Below are positions 53,456 through 61,443 of a stretch of 64,000 bases of DNA, piece by piece. The DNA lies in the NCBI RefSeq assembly GCF_002238045.1, contig NZ_NBYO01000001.1:1240001-1304000 (forward strand), in the 5' to 3' direction. The position numbers were made by a program, and so were the translations under genes. The notes beneath the pieces were generated by a model. That model was not told the origin of the DNA. It ran no database searches and was given only the letters and a program-made list of their open reading frames with translations. Source of the DNA: Notoacmeibacter marinus (lineage in GTDB: Bacteria; Pseudomonadota; Alphaproteobacteria; Rhizobiales; Rhizobiaceae). Each line of letters starts with the position of its first letter. Position 1 is the first letter of the stretch.

Positions 53456-54174
53456 TGAAAGACGATATCCAAGCCTTCACCCCACTGACGGTCGACACGC
53501 CCGAAGAACCTGCCGAGCCCGGCGCGTTCACAGACGTTTTCCCGACCGATGGTGGCCCGCGCTTGTCGCTGGACGCCAGCGCGCCGTCGCTCGAGATGGA
53601 AGAACTGCCGGCTTTCGATTTGATGGATAGCCTGCCGCCGCTTGACAATCCCGAGGATGCACTGGGGGAGAGCGCACCGGAACAGGACGCATCACCTATC
53701 GAACCGCTACCCACCCTGGACGCAGACACTTCTGCGCTGGGCGAGGACAGCGCGGTCGATGCCGATCCGTTTGCCGATCTTGCCATGGATGCGCCGGCAG
53801 AAACGGCGGACATCGCCGATGCCGATCCATTCGCCGATCTTGCAGAACTGCCCGATGCGGCTCCCGACATTCAGGTGCAGGTCGAGGGCGGCGAGACGGC
53901 CGGTCGGCTGGCGCTGCCGGAAATTCTCGATCTCGATCAGGCTGAAAATCTAAGGGCGACGCTCCTGGAGCGGATCGGCACCAATCTGACGATCGACGCC
54001 GCGGCGGTTTCCCGTATCGACACACCCTGCCTGGAAGTCGCCATCGCCGCTGCAAAGCAGTGGTCCGACGACGGGTTTTCGCTGGATTGGGAGAGCCCTT
54101 CCGAAGCCTTTGTCGCCTCACTCGACCGCATCGGTCTGTCCATTGATTTTCTTCGTATCGAAGGAGCGCACTAA
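53455..54174 (+). CDS. STAS-domain chemotaxis protein, CheS-like, with acidic DPFADL repeats
   Basis: The C-terminal 95 residues form a STAS-like domain (GRLALPEILDLDQAENLRAT, NLTIDAAAVSRIDTPCLEVA, GLSIDFLRIEGAH). This gene occupies the place of cheS in Sinorhizobium, whose product helps CheA drain phosphate from CheY1. Here the domain follows about 135 acidic residues that include DADPFADL twice. CheS of S. meliloti is only about 97 residues as I recall, so the extension is unusual. The ATG at 53455 overlaps the receptor stop and has GGAAG upstream. Confidence 0.75.
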   Translation: MKDDIQAFTPLTVDTPEEPAEPGAFTDVFPTDGGPRLSLDASAPSLEMEELPAFDLMDSLPPLDNPEDALGESAPEQDASPIEPLPTLDADTSALGEDSAVDADPFADLAMDAPAETADIADADPFADLAELPDAAPDIQVQVEGGETAGRLALPEILDLDQAENLRATLLERIGTNLTIDAAAVSRIDTPCLEVAIAAAKQWSDDGFSLDWESPSEAFVASLDRIGLSIDFLRIEGAH

Positions 54175-54539
54175 TGTCGCATACGATTCTCGCCGTCGAT
54201 GATTCCCGAACCATCCGACAACTCGTCGAAGCCTGCCTCAAGGGCGCCGGTTTCAATGTGGTGACGGCTGAGGACGGACAGGATGGCCTGGCCAAGCTGG
54301 AAGGCTGCCAGCCGGATGTCATCATCACCGACATCAACATGCCCAATCTGGACGGGTACGGCTTTATCTCCGCCGTTCGTGGCGGCAGCAACAGCGCGGC
54401 CGCGCCTATTCTGGTGCTGACCACGGAGTCCAGCCAAGAGAAGAAAGTGCGCGCTCGCGACGCCGGTGCGACGGGCTGGATCGTCAAGCCGTTCAGCCCT
54501 GACAAACTTCTGGCCGCCATCAATCGCGTTCTGGCCTGA
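54174..54539 (+). CDS. cheY1: chemotaxis response regulator CheY1
   Basis: This is a 121-residue single receiver. The acid pocket is in ILAVDDS, the phospho-accepting aspartate is D53 (VIITDINMPNLDG), the switch threonine lies in LVLTTES and the lysine in WIVKPFSP. In sinorhizobia the cheY between cheS and cheA (CheY1) is a phosphate sink, while CheY2 drives the motor. The assignment here rests on gene order. Confidence 0.93.
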   Translation: MSHTILAVDDSRTIRQLVEACLKGAGFNVVTAEDGQDGLAKLEGCQPDVIITDINMPNLDGYGFISAVRGGSNSAAAPILVLTTESSQEKKVRARDAGATGWIVKPFSPDKLLAAINRVLA

Positions 54540-54553
54540 TCGGAGACGGATCA

Positions 54554-56728
54554 ATGGATCTGGACAGCATCAAAGTTACCTTTTTTCAAGAATGTGCCGA
54601 CCAGCTGGCTGAAGTCGAACAGGGCTTCATGACGCTGCAAAGCGATCCGGAAGAGGTGGATTGCGTCCACGCTATCTTTCGCGCGATCCATTCCATCAAG
54701 GGCGGAGCGGGCGCATTCGGCTTCACCGAACTGGTGGAATTCGCTCACAAGGTCGAAAACGGACTCGACGTTATCCGCAACGAGGCCGATCCGGGGCGAG
54801 ATCCGCGTCTCGACCTTGTCGCGTCGGCCTGCGACCTTCTGAGCGACGTCATCGCCGCGACCCGGGATGGCGGTGAAATTCCCGACACAAGCGAGTTCGT
54901 TACCAAGCTGTCGGAAGCCTTTGCCGGCGATATTTCGGACGAGCCGGAGCCCGAGATCGAGTTCGACGCGGTGCCGATCGATCTGGCGCCGCTTGCCCTG
55001 GAAGAGGCCGAGCCGGCCGGCACGACCCATATAATCACCATCAAGCCGACACTCGCCTTCTACCAGCGCGGCAACGATGTCCAGAAGCTGGCGCGCAACC
55101 TGGCCGATCTCGGCGAATTGAGCGTGGAGACCGACAGCGCCAATCTGCCCAATCTGAGCACCTTCGACAGTGCCAAAAGCTATCTGTCCTTCACGCTACG
55201 CCTCGTGACCGAATCGCCGGACGATGAGGTGACGGACATTGTCGAATGGTGCGAAGGCGATTGCGAAATCACCCATTCGACGGACGCGCCGGAGGGCAGC
55301 GCGCCGGACGATATGCCCGACCTGGACAATCTGTTAGCCGGCTTTGAGACCGCCGAAGGCGAGGATGACGAGGCAGAGTCCGCCGTCGAGGCGGCACTGG
55401 AGCTGCCGGGCGAGCCGCTCGCGGCTATCGAGCCGGCGACTGAAACGCCACCCGTGCCTGCCGCCGCCAAGGACCCTGCGCCCGCGCAGAAGGACAAGCC
55501 GGCGACGCTCAAGACGTCGCCCACCATCCGGGTTGAATCCGACCGTGTCGACCGTCTCATCAATCTGATGGGCGAGGCGGTCATCAGCCAGGCCATGCTC
55601 GCCCAGAGCCTGTCGACCGAAATGGACAATCGCGATTCGCCCTCGCAGAACATGCTCCGTGAAATCGAGCGGTTGATGCGCGAAATTCAGGAAAGTGTGA
55701 TGGCGATCCGCGCCCAGCCGGTCAAGCCGGTCTTCATGCGGATGTCCCGCATCGTGCGCGAAGCGTGCAGCGGCACCGGAAAGAAGGCGGTTCTGGCCCT
55801 TGAGGGCGAGAACACCGAGGTCGATACAACGGTGATCGAAGGGCTCAGCGATCCTCTCACCCATATGATCCGCAATGCCATCGACCATGGCATCGAGACG
55901 CCCGAAGACCGCCGGGCGAAAGGCAAGGATGAGCAGGGCACCATCAAACTCTCCGCCTGCCATCAGTCCGGCCGCATTGTGGTTTCGGTGGAAGATGACG
56001 GCGCTGGTCTCAACCGCGAGCGACTGGTTCAGAAGGCGACCGAGAAGGGCATTATCGAACCCGGCGCCGAACTGAGTGAAAGCGAGATCGATAATCTGAT
56101 CTTTGCCCCCGGCTTCTCGACGGCCGAGCAACTGACTGACCTGTCAGGCCGCGGCGTCGGTATGGATGTCGTCCGCCAGTCGATCCAGGCGCTGGGCGGC
56201 CGGGTCTCGATCAGTTCCAACCCCGGCCATGGTACGCAGATCCGGCTCAGCCTGCCGCTGACGCTCGCCATTCTGGATGGCATGGTCGTGCGGGCTGCCG
56301 ATGAGATCTTCATCGTTCCGCTCTCCTGCGTTCTGGAAACGCTGAGTGTGGCCCGGGACAGCATTCACGATATCGGTGGACAGCCGGTCGTAAAGGTTCG
56401 CGATACGCTGGTGCCTGTCATCAATATCGCCGCCCGGCTCGGTTTCCGCACGATGGACGAGATGCCCGAGAAGGCCACTTTGTTGATCGTGGAATCCCAA
56501 TCGGGCGCATCCGCCGCGCTGCTCGTCGATCAGTTCGACGGACAGCAGCAATTCGTCATCAAGTCTCTGGAAGCCAATTTCGGCCGCGTCTCCGACGTTA
56601 GCGCCGCCACGATCCTCGGCACCGGACGAATTGCGCTCATTCTCGATGTCGATGAGATCCTCGAAACGGCATTGGGACTTCGTCAAAACAACAGTTCACT
56701 CCTCGTTACAGAAAGGGCCGTGGCATGA
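54554..56728 (+). CDS. cheA: chemotaxis histidine kinase CheA
   Basis: The 724-residue kinase has an Hpt domain with the phospho-accepting H46 (FRAIHSIKGGAGAFGF) and a P2-like region (about 155-245). A dimerisation helix (ESDRVDRLINLMGEAVISQA) is followed by an ATPase domain with N box MIRNAIDHGIETP, G1 VEDDGAGLN, and RGVGMDVVRQSI. It ends with a CheW-like domain. Acidic P/A-rich linkers separate the parts. It starts 14 bases after cheY1. Confidence 0.97.
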   Translation: MDLDSIKVTFFQECADQLAEVEQGFMTLQSDPEEVDCVHAIFRAIHSIKGGAGAFGFTELVEFAHKVENGLDVIRNEADPGRDPRLDLVASACDLLSDVIAATRDGGEIPDTSEFVTKLSEAFAGDISDEPEPEIEFDAVPIDLAPLALEEAEPAGTTHIITIKPTLAFYQRGNDVQKLARNLADLGELSVETDSANLPNLSTFDSAKSYLSFTLRLVTESPDDEVTDIVEWCEGDCEITHSTDAPEGSAPDDMPDLDNLLAGFETAEGEDDEAESAVEAALELPGEPLAAIEPATETPPVPAAAKDPAPAQKDKPATLKTSPTIRVESDRVDRLINLMGEAVISQAMLAQSLSTEMDNRDSPSQNMLREIERLMREIQESVMAIRAQPVKPVFMRMSRIVREACSGTGKKAVLALEGENTEVDTTVIEGLSDPLTHMIRNAIDHGIETPEDRRAKGKDEQGTIKLSACHQSGRIVVSVEDDGAGLNRERLVQKATEKGIIEPGAELSESEIDNLIFAPGFSTAEQLTDLSGRGVGMDVVRQSIQALGGRVSISSNPGHGTQIRLSLPLTLAILDGMVVRAADEIFIVPLSCVLETLSVARDSIHDIGGQPVVKVRDTLVPVINIAARLGFRTMDEMPEKATLLIVESQSGASAALLVDQFDGQQQFVIKSLEANFGRVSDVSAATILGTGRIALILDVDEILETALGLRQNNSSLLVTERAVA

Positions 56729-57180
56729 CCGAGAATCACCACAGCACACGCGAATTCATCGCCTTCATGGTGCAGGGTCGGCAGTTCTGCATCGACATTA
56801 CCTCGATCCGCGAGATCCGCGGCTGGAACGATGCGACCAAACTGCCGCATGTCCCGGATTATGTGGTCGGCGTGGTGAATCTGCGCGGCACAATTCTGCC
56901 GATCATCGATGTGTCGGCGCGCTTCGGCCTGGGCGATTGTGAACCGAGCGCGCAGAGCGTGGTCATCGTGGCGCAGGTCGGCGACCGGATGGCAGGCATG
57001 CTTGTCGACAGCGTCTCCGACATCCTCCAGGTGGCGCCTGACGACATTCGCGACCTGCCGGACATGGATACGCCGGTCGGAGCCGAATATCTGCGGCAGG
57101 TCATTTTGCACGAAGAAGCGATCATCTGCGAAGTGCTGCTGGAAAACATCATCTCCACAACCCTGCAGGATGCCGCCTGA
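56725..57180 (+). CDS. cheW: chemotaxis coupling protein CheW
   Basis: The 151-residue protein is a standard CheW (REFIAFMVQGRQFCIDITSI, REIRGW, PHVPDYVVGVVNLRGTILPI). It couples receptors to CheA. The ATG overlaps the cheA stop as ATGA, and its own stop overlaps cheR as TGATG. Confidence 0.97.
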   Translation: MTENHHSTREFIAFMVQGRQFCIDITSIREIRGWNDATKLPHVPDYVVGVVNLRGTILPIIDVSARFGLGDCEPSAQSVVIVAQVGDRMAGMLVDSVSDILQVAPDDIRDLPDMDTPVGAEYLRQVILHEEAIICEVLLENIISTTLQDAA

Positions 57181-58037
57181 TGAGCCTGCCTGCCCCCGCG
57201 GATGTCCTGGCGACTCCCAGTCTGACTACCGATGCTTTCGACACGATCCGCAAAATCGTGTCCGAACGCGCGGGTATCGAATTGTCGGAAAGCAAGCGAG
57301 AACTGGTCTCCGGCCGGCTTGCGCGGCGGCTGCGTGCGCTCAAGTGCCATTCCTATGAAGAGTATGCGAAGCTCATTGCCTCGCAGGATGGTGCGGAAGA
57401 ATGCCATTCGATGATCTGCGCCGTGACGACCAACGTCACCGATTTCTGGCGCGAGCCTCACCATTTCGAGCATGTTCGCGACCATGTCGCGGCGGCGGCC
57501 ATCGCCGATGCGAAGGCCGGCAAGCCGGTTCGTTTCTGGTCGGCGGGCAGTTCGGACGGTCGCGAAGCGTTCTCGCTCGGCGCGACCCTTCTAGAGGCCG
57601 CCAATGGCAATCTGGGAAATGCCGATCTGCGTATCCTGGCGACCGATATCGACACCGATATTCTGCGTAAGGCGCGACTCGCCCAATATGCCGCGGCTGA
57701 AGGCGACAAGCTTCCGCCGGCTCTTCGGCAGCGCTGGTTCCGGGAAAGCGGCGGGATGGTCGAGCCGGTCGATGCGCTGCGCAAGATGGTGCAGTTCAAC
57801 CCGCTCAACCTGAAGGACAAGTGGCCGATGAAGCGGCGCTTCCGGGCGATCTTCTGCCGCAACGTCCTGATCTATTTTCCGAACGACCTGCAAGCCCAAC
57901 TCATGGAACGCTATGCGGAGATGCTGGAGCCGAACGGTTTTCTTTATCTCGGTCATTCGGAGCGCCTGCACGGTTCTGCGCTTCGCAAATTCAAGCCCTG
58001 CTGCCCATCTGGATTTCAGAAAGTGAGCCCGGTCTGA
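57180..58037 (+). CDS. cheR: chemotaxis protein methyltransferase CheR
   Basis: The 285-residue protein has the CheR N-terminal helical domain (FDTIRKIVSERAGIELSESK) and a SAM-binding domain. Seen are VTTNVTDFWREPHHFEHV, RFWSAGSSDGREAFSLG and FRAIFCRNVLIYF. The usual xxSTGEEPYSLA motif is altered to SSDGREAFSL, which is worth noting though the fold is intact. It methylates receptor glutamates and can dock on the DWEEF tail of the first-gene receptor. Confidence 0.95.
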   Translation: MSLPAPADVLATPSLTTDAFDTIRKIVSERAGIELSESKRELVSGRLARRLRALKCHSYEEYAKLIASQDGAEECHSMICAVTTNVTDFWREPHHFEHVRDHVAAAAIADAKAGKPVRFWSAGSSDGREAFSLGATLLEAANGNLGNADLRILATDIDTDILRKARLAQYAAAEGDKLPPALRQRWFRESGGMVEPVDALRKMVQFNPLNLKDKWPMKRRFRAIFCRNVLIYFPNDLQAQLMERYAEMLEPNGFLYLGHSERLHGSALRKFKPCCPSGFQKVSPV

Positions 58038-59110
58038 TGACACAGAAATACAAGGTTCTCATCGTCGACGATTCACCGATCATGCAGTCGATGATTTCGT
58101 TAATCCTGAAGGAAGATTCTTCGCTCGAAATCGTTGGAACCGCAGCCGACCCGTTCGAGGCGCGCGATCAGATCAAGGCGCTCAATCCGGACGCGATCAC
58201 ACTGGACCTGGAAATGCCCAACATGAACGGGCTGGAGTTCCTCAAACGCATCATGAAGCTACGCCCCATGCCGGTCGTCGTGATTTCCGGCCATGCGACC
58301 GAGGGCAGTTCGGTTGCCTCCGAAGCGTTTCGCCTCGGCGCCAATGCCTGCCTGCCTAAACCGAATCTGTCCGACGAACACGCCATGCAGACCATGCGCC
58401 AGGCCGTTCGCGATGCCTGCCTGATGGGGGTATCCAAGGGCGAGAACCGTCGGTTGTCCGGTGCTTCGACCAAGCCGGCGCTCGCACCTGCGCTGCCGCC
58501 TGCCGCACCGGCGAACAGCAGTGCGCCAGACATTATTGCGCTCGGCTCCTCAACCGGCGGAATCGAGGCGCTGGAAGCCATTCTCAGCAATTTCGCCGCG
58601 GACTGTCCGCCGACCGTCATCACACAGCACCTTCCAGGCCGCTTTTCGAACGGGCTGGCGGCGCGTCTCGACCGGGCCATCCCGCCGCAACTGAAGGTGG
58701 CGGAAGACGGCGAGACGCTGAGACGCGGCTGTGTCTATTTGGCGCCCGGCGAAGTCGGTCATCTGCATATTCGCGGCCGCAGCACGCTTACCTGCCAGAT
58801 TTCCGAGGGCGATCCGGTACAGGGACATCGCCCGGCAGTCGACGAAATGTTCCGTTCACTGGCGGCCCTCAGTAATTTTTCCATCAGTGCTGCTGTGCTG
58901 ACCGGAATGGGCGCCGATGGCGCTCGAGGCCTCCTGGCTCTTCGCCAGGCTGGCGCACGAACCTTTGCCCAGGATCAGGCGACAAGCCTGGTCTATGGCA
59001 TGCCTCGCGTTGCGGCAGAATGTGGAGCCGCTCAGCAGGTTCTCCCACTACAAGCCCTGGCGGACGCTCTGCAAGGTCGTCAGGCAATGAAGAAGGTCGT
59101 CAATCAATGA
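58037..59110 (+). CDS. cheB: protein-glutamate methylesterase CheB
   Basis: The 357-residue protein has a receiver with D57 (AITLDLEMPNMNGLEF) and a methylesterase domain with the catalytic serine in IALGSSTGGIEAL, histidine in VITQHLPGRF and aspartate in TGMGADGARGLL. The start at 58037 overlaps the cheR stop as TGATG and gives the family N-terminus MTQKYKVLIVDDSP. A longer frame starting inside cheR is not needed. Confidence 0.97.
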   Translation: MTQKYKVLIVDDSPIMQSMISLILKEDSSLEIVGTAADPFEARDQIKALNPDAITLDLEMPNMNGLEFLKRIMKLRPMPVVVISGHATEGSSVASEAFRLGANACLPKPNLSDEHAMQTMRQAVRDACLMGVSKGENRRLSGASTKPALAPALPPAAPANSSAPDIIALGSSTGGIEALEAILSNFAADCPPTVITQHLPGRFSNGLAARLDRAIPPQLKVAEDGETLRRGCVYLAPGEVGHLHIRGRSTLTCQISEGDPVQGHRPAVDEMFRSLAALSNFSISAAVLTGMGADGARGLLALRQAGARTFAQDQATSLVYGMPRVAAECGAAQQVLPLQALADALQGRQAMKKVVNQ

Positions 59111-59496
59111 GCATTCAAGATATGTTGCACGTCATGGTGGTCGATGACAACGTGACCAGCCGTATGCTGACGGTAGAGATGCTTCAGGGACTGGGGCTGA
59201 AGAACATCCAACTCGCGAAAGATGGGCGGGACGGTTTCACCAAGCTCAACAGCAAGCCCGTCCATATCGTCATCTCCGATCTCTACATGCCCGATGTCGA
59301 CGGCATGAAGCTGCTGCAGGCCGTGCGCGCCAGCGGCAAGCTTTCCAAGACCGGGTTCATCATGATTACCGGCCGCAAAGACGCCAAGGTGGTCGACCAG
59401 GCGCGTAAGCTGGGCGCGAACAACGTGCTGGCCAAGCCGTTTACGCCGGCGGTGCTGAAGGGCGCCCTGGAAGCCGTGGTCGGGAAGTTCGCCTGA
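59107..59496 (+). CDS. cheY2: chemotaxis response regulator CheY2
   Basis: This is a 129-residue single receiver with DD in VMVVDDNVTSRM, phospho-accepting D58 (IVISDLYMPDVDG), T in FIMITGRKD and K in VLAKPFTP. The ATG overlaps the cheB stop (ATGA). In sinorhizobia the cheY between cheB and cheD is the one that binds FliM. Confidence 0.93.
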   Translation: MSIQDMLHVMVVDDNVTSRMLTVEMLQGLGLKNIQLAKDGRDGFTKLNSKPVHIVISDLYMPDVDGMKLLQAVRASGKLSKTGFIMITGRKDAKVVDQARKLGANNVLAKPFTPAVLKGALEAVVGKFA

Positions 59497-59497
59497 C

Positions 59498-60028
59498 ATG
59501 ACGCAGATGGGTTTGCACAAGAAGATCGTCGGACAGGGCGAATACGCCGTGACGAAGGATCTGGACATGACGCTGAGCGCAGTGCTCGGGTCCTGTGTGG
59601 CCTGTTGCGCATTCGACCCGGTTCGGGGGCTCGGCGGAATGAATCACATTCTGCTGCCCGGCAAGACTGGCGCGAGCGTTGCCGAGCAGCGCGGCTACGG
59701 CGCCTGGCTCATGGAAATGATGCTGAACGAGATGTTCAAGCAGGGTGCGTCTCACGCCGATATTCGCCTGAAGCTGTTCGGCGGCGCGCGCATGTTCACC
59801 TCCAACTGCCAGCCCGGTGAGGAGAATATCGCCTTCGTTCGCGATTTCGTAAGAGCCGAACGTTATCAGGTCGTGGCCGAGGATCTGGGTGGCCAGAAGG
59901 CTCGCCGGGTCAACTTTCAGGCGGTGACGGGCCGGGCCTGGGTCAAGGCTATTGACGACACGATCATTGAGCAACCGGTTAAACCGTTGCCGAAGCCGGC
60001 GGCGACCGGCGATGTGGATTTCTTCTGA
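59498..60028 (+). CDS. cheD: chemoreceptor glutamine deamidase CheD
   Basis: The 176-residue protein has the catalytic Cys and His in LSAVLGSCVACCAFDP and GGMNHILLPG, plus a conserved KLFGGARMF segment. CheD deamidates receptor glutamines and interacts with CheC-type phosphatases where present. It starts one base after the cheY2 stop. Confidence 0.95.
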   Translation: MTQMGLHKKIVGQGEYAVTKDLDMTLSAVLGSCVACCAFDPVRGLGGMNHILLPGKTGASVAEQRGYGAWLMEMMLNEMFKQGASHADIRLKLFGGARMFTSNCQPGEENIAFVRDFVRAERYQVVAEDLGGQKARRVNFQAVTGRAWVKAIDDTIIEQPVKPLPKPAATGDVDFF

Positions 60029-60039
60029 GAGGGCGGAAC

Positions 60040-60393
60040 ATGGCTAGCGAGATGCGTTTTTTTGACGAAGGCGACGATCTCTGGAGCGAGGATGGCGAAA
60101 CCACCGCTTCTGGCGCTGAAGAACCGATCGCTGTCAGCTTTTGCAAGCTGGTCGGCGTCGTGGCGGGACAGTTGCGTGACATCGCCGCCAGGCTCGACGT
60201 CGATCAGGACTGGCCGGTCGATCAACTCGACAGCCAATCGCTCGATTTCCTGCAGAACCTCGATCTGCATTCGCAACAATTGAAGGAGATGGCCGAATTG
60301 CTCTCTCATGTCGACGCGATGCCGAAAGCGCAGGACATGGTGGAAATCGGAACCTGCCTCGAGTCCATCGCTCGATTGATGCGGGACGGCTAG
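60040..60393 (+). CDS. cheT: CheT-like CheY phosphatase candidate
   Basis: The 117-residue protein is the last gene of the operon, the position of cheT in Sinorhizobium meliloti, which has been reported as a phosphatase with a CheZ-type DxxxQ motif. Here DxxxQ appears as DLHSQ in a predicted helix (FLQNLDLHSQQLKEMAELL). The rest is helical with an acidic N-terminus (FFDEGDDLWSEDGE) and no membrane segment. A terminator follows 28 bases after the stop. Family assignment rests on position, size and motif. Confidence 0.65.
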   Translation: MASEMRFFDEGDDLWSEDGETTASGAEEPIAVSFCKLVGVVAGQLRDIAARLDVDQDWPVDQLDSQSLDFLQNLDLHSQQLKEMAELLSHVDAMPKAQDMVEIGTCLESIARLMRDG

Positions 60394-60420
60394 ATCCTTC
60401 GATCTTTCGAAGTGGCAGCC

Positions 60421-60464
60421 AAGGCAGAGGGGAAGCGGCTTTGAAAAGCCACTTCCCCTCTGCC
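60421..60464 (+). terminator. terminator of the che operon
   Basis: The 14-base-pair arms AGGCAGAGGGGAAG and CTTCCCCTCTGCCT enclose a further GGCTTTGAAAAGCC stem. It lies between cheT and the convergent LuxR-type gene and could act in both directions, though no T run follows on the plus strand. Confidence 0.8.
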
Positions 60465-60485
60465 TATAGAGAAATCAGCTTGGCG

Positions 60486-60725
60486 TCAGTTGATAAGGCC
60501 GTGGCGCAATGCGTTCGCGACAGCATGAATACGGTTGGTGCATTCGAGCTTCTTGGCCGATGAAATAAGATAGTGATTGACCGTGTGTTCACTCAGTCCG
60601 ACAATCGTTGCGATCTCGGAGCTGGTCTTTCCCATCGAACACCATAGCAGGCACTCAATCTCTCTTGCCGTGAACCGCGACCGGATCGCGGACACATCTT
60701 CATCCATCGCTGCTTGCGCGCTCAT
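60486..60725 (-). CDS. solo LuxR-type helix-turn-helix regulator
   Basis: The 79-residue protein is little more than a GerE/LuxR DNA-binding domain: FTAREIECLLWCSMGKTSSE followed by IATIVGLSEHTVNHYLISSA and KKLECTNRIHAVANALRHGL. The usual N-terminal autoinducer or receiver domain is absent. The N-terminal 18 residues are short and acidic. In rhizobia LuxR-type VisN/VisR control motility but are much larger. Its position beside the che operon hints at a motility role. Confidence 0.82.
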   Translation of the reverse strand: MSAQAAMDEDVSAIRSRFTAREIECLLWCSMGKTSSEIATIVGLSEHTVNHYLISSAKKLECTNRIHAVANALRHGLIN

Positions 60726-61443
60726 CGTCTGCCCCGAATCACTTTCAACCTGAAAGTTGGCTGACGCTACTATCGCGGAGTCGTCGGTTGCAACAGCTGC
60801 GAGAGGCTATTTGCGAGCCCCCTGAAACTGCCGTTCGACGCGTAGTTGGATATCCGATAGGCTGCTTCTTGTATAATTACGACTGTGCGGCGTAAAGAAA
60901 TTCTTGTAATACGCCTATTAATTTGTTTTATTATAAATAAATCAAATCATCTATTACAAAATAGATACTTGAGTATTTGACGATTGATGTCAGCGTGGGG
61001 CTGATATTTCTCGGTGTGAATCGTTATTTTCAATTTATATTATCTTTCGATATCAGCGTTGCCGCGTATTCTGAACGACGGCGGCGCGCCGGGCCATTAT
61101 TCCGCCGCTCGTTGCATGGCACGCGACACCCAAATGCTTTTCGCCCTCGTCCAGGATGTGTTTGCAACCCAAGGTTTGTCGACGGCAATTGTCGACCTAT
61201 CCCGTAAATGCGGGAGAACGCCTTTTGTAGACCGAATGGTCCATTCGGATCTTCCAAATTTATCGTGCGAAAAAAAGATAGAATTTGATGAATGTTAAAT
61301 CTGCATTCACTTTTAACGTGCATCGTTTCCGTTACGGCAGAGTGAAGTTTCAATAGTTCGGAGCCAGGGTCGACCCTTCTTCGGAAGGGCAGCAGATTTC
61401 CGCCCGTTCCGTCATTCGCCAATATTGCAGAGGTAGAATTTCC
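60726..61443. other. 718-base spacer, AT-rich, with clustered inverted repeats
   Basis: I find no convincing gene here; the open frames present are short and featureless. Positions 60890-61050 are strongly AT-rich against a GC-rich window. Several short structures are visible: ATGTCAGC / GCTGATAT around 60988-61008, a direct TTGTCGAC repeat at 61176-61196, a 17-base palindrome CCGAATGG-T-CCATTCGG at 61232-61248, and the CCCTTC-TTCG-GAAGGG hairpin at 61374-61389. The region probably holds promoters for both flanking genes. Confidence 0.6.
61374..61389 (+). promoter_or_regulatory. UUCG hairpin in the leader of the double-PAS chemoreceptor
   Basis: CCCTTC, loop TTCG, GAAGGG form a perfect six-base-pair hairpin with a stable tetraloop, 54 bases before the receptor start. 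No T run follows, so a leader structure is more likely than a terminator. Confidence 0.5.
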
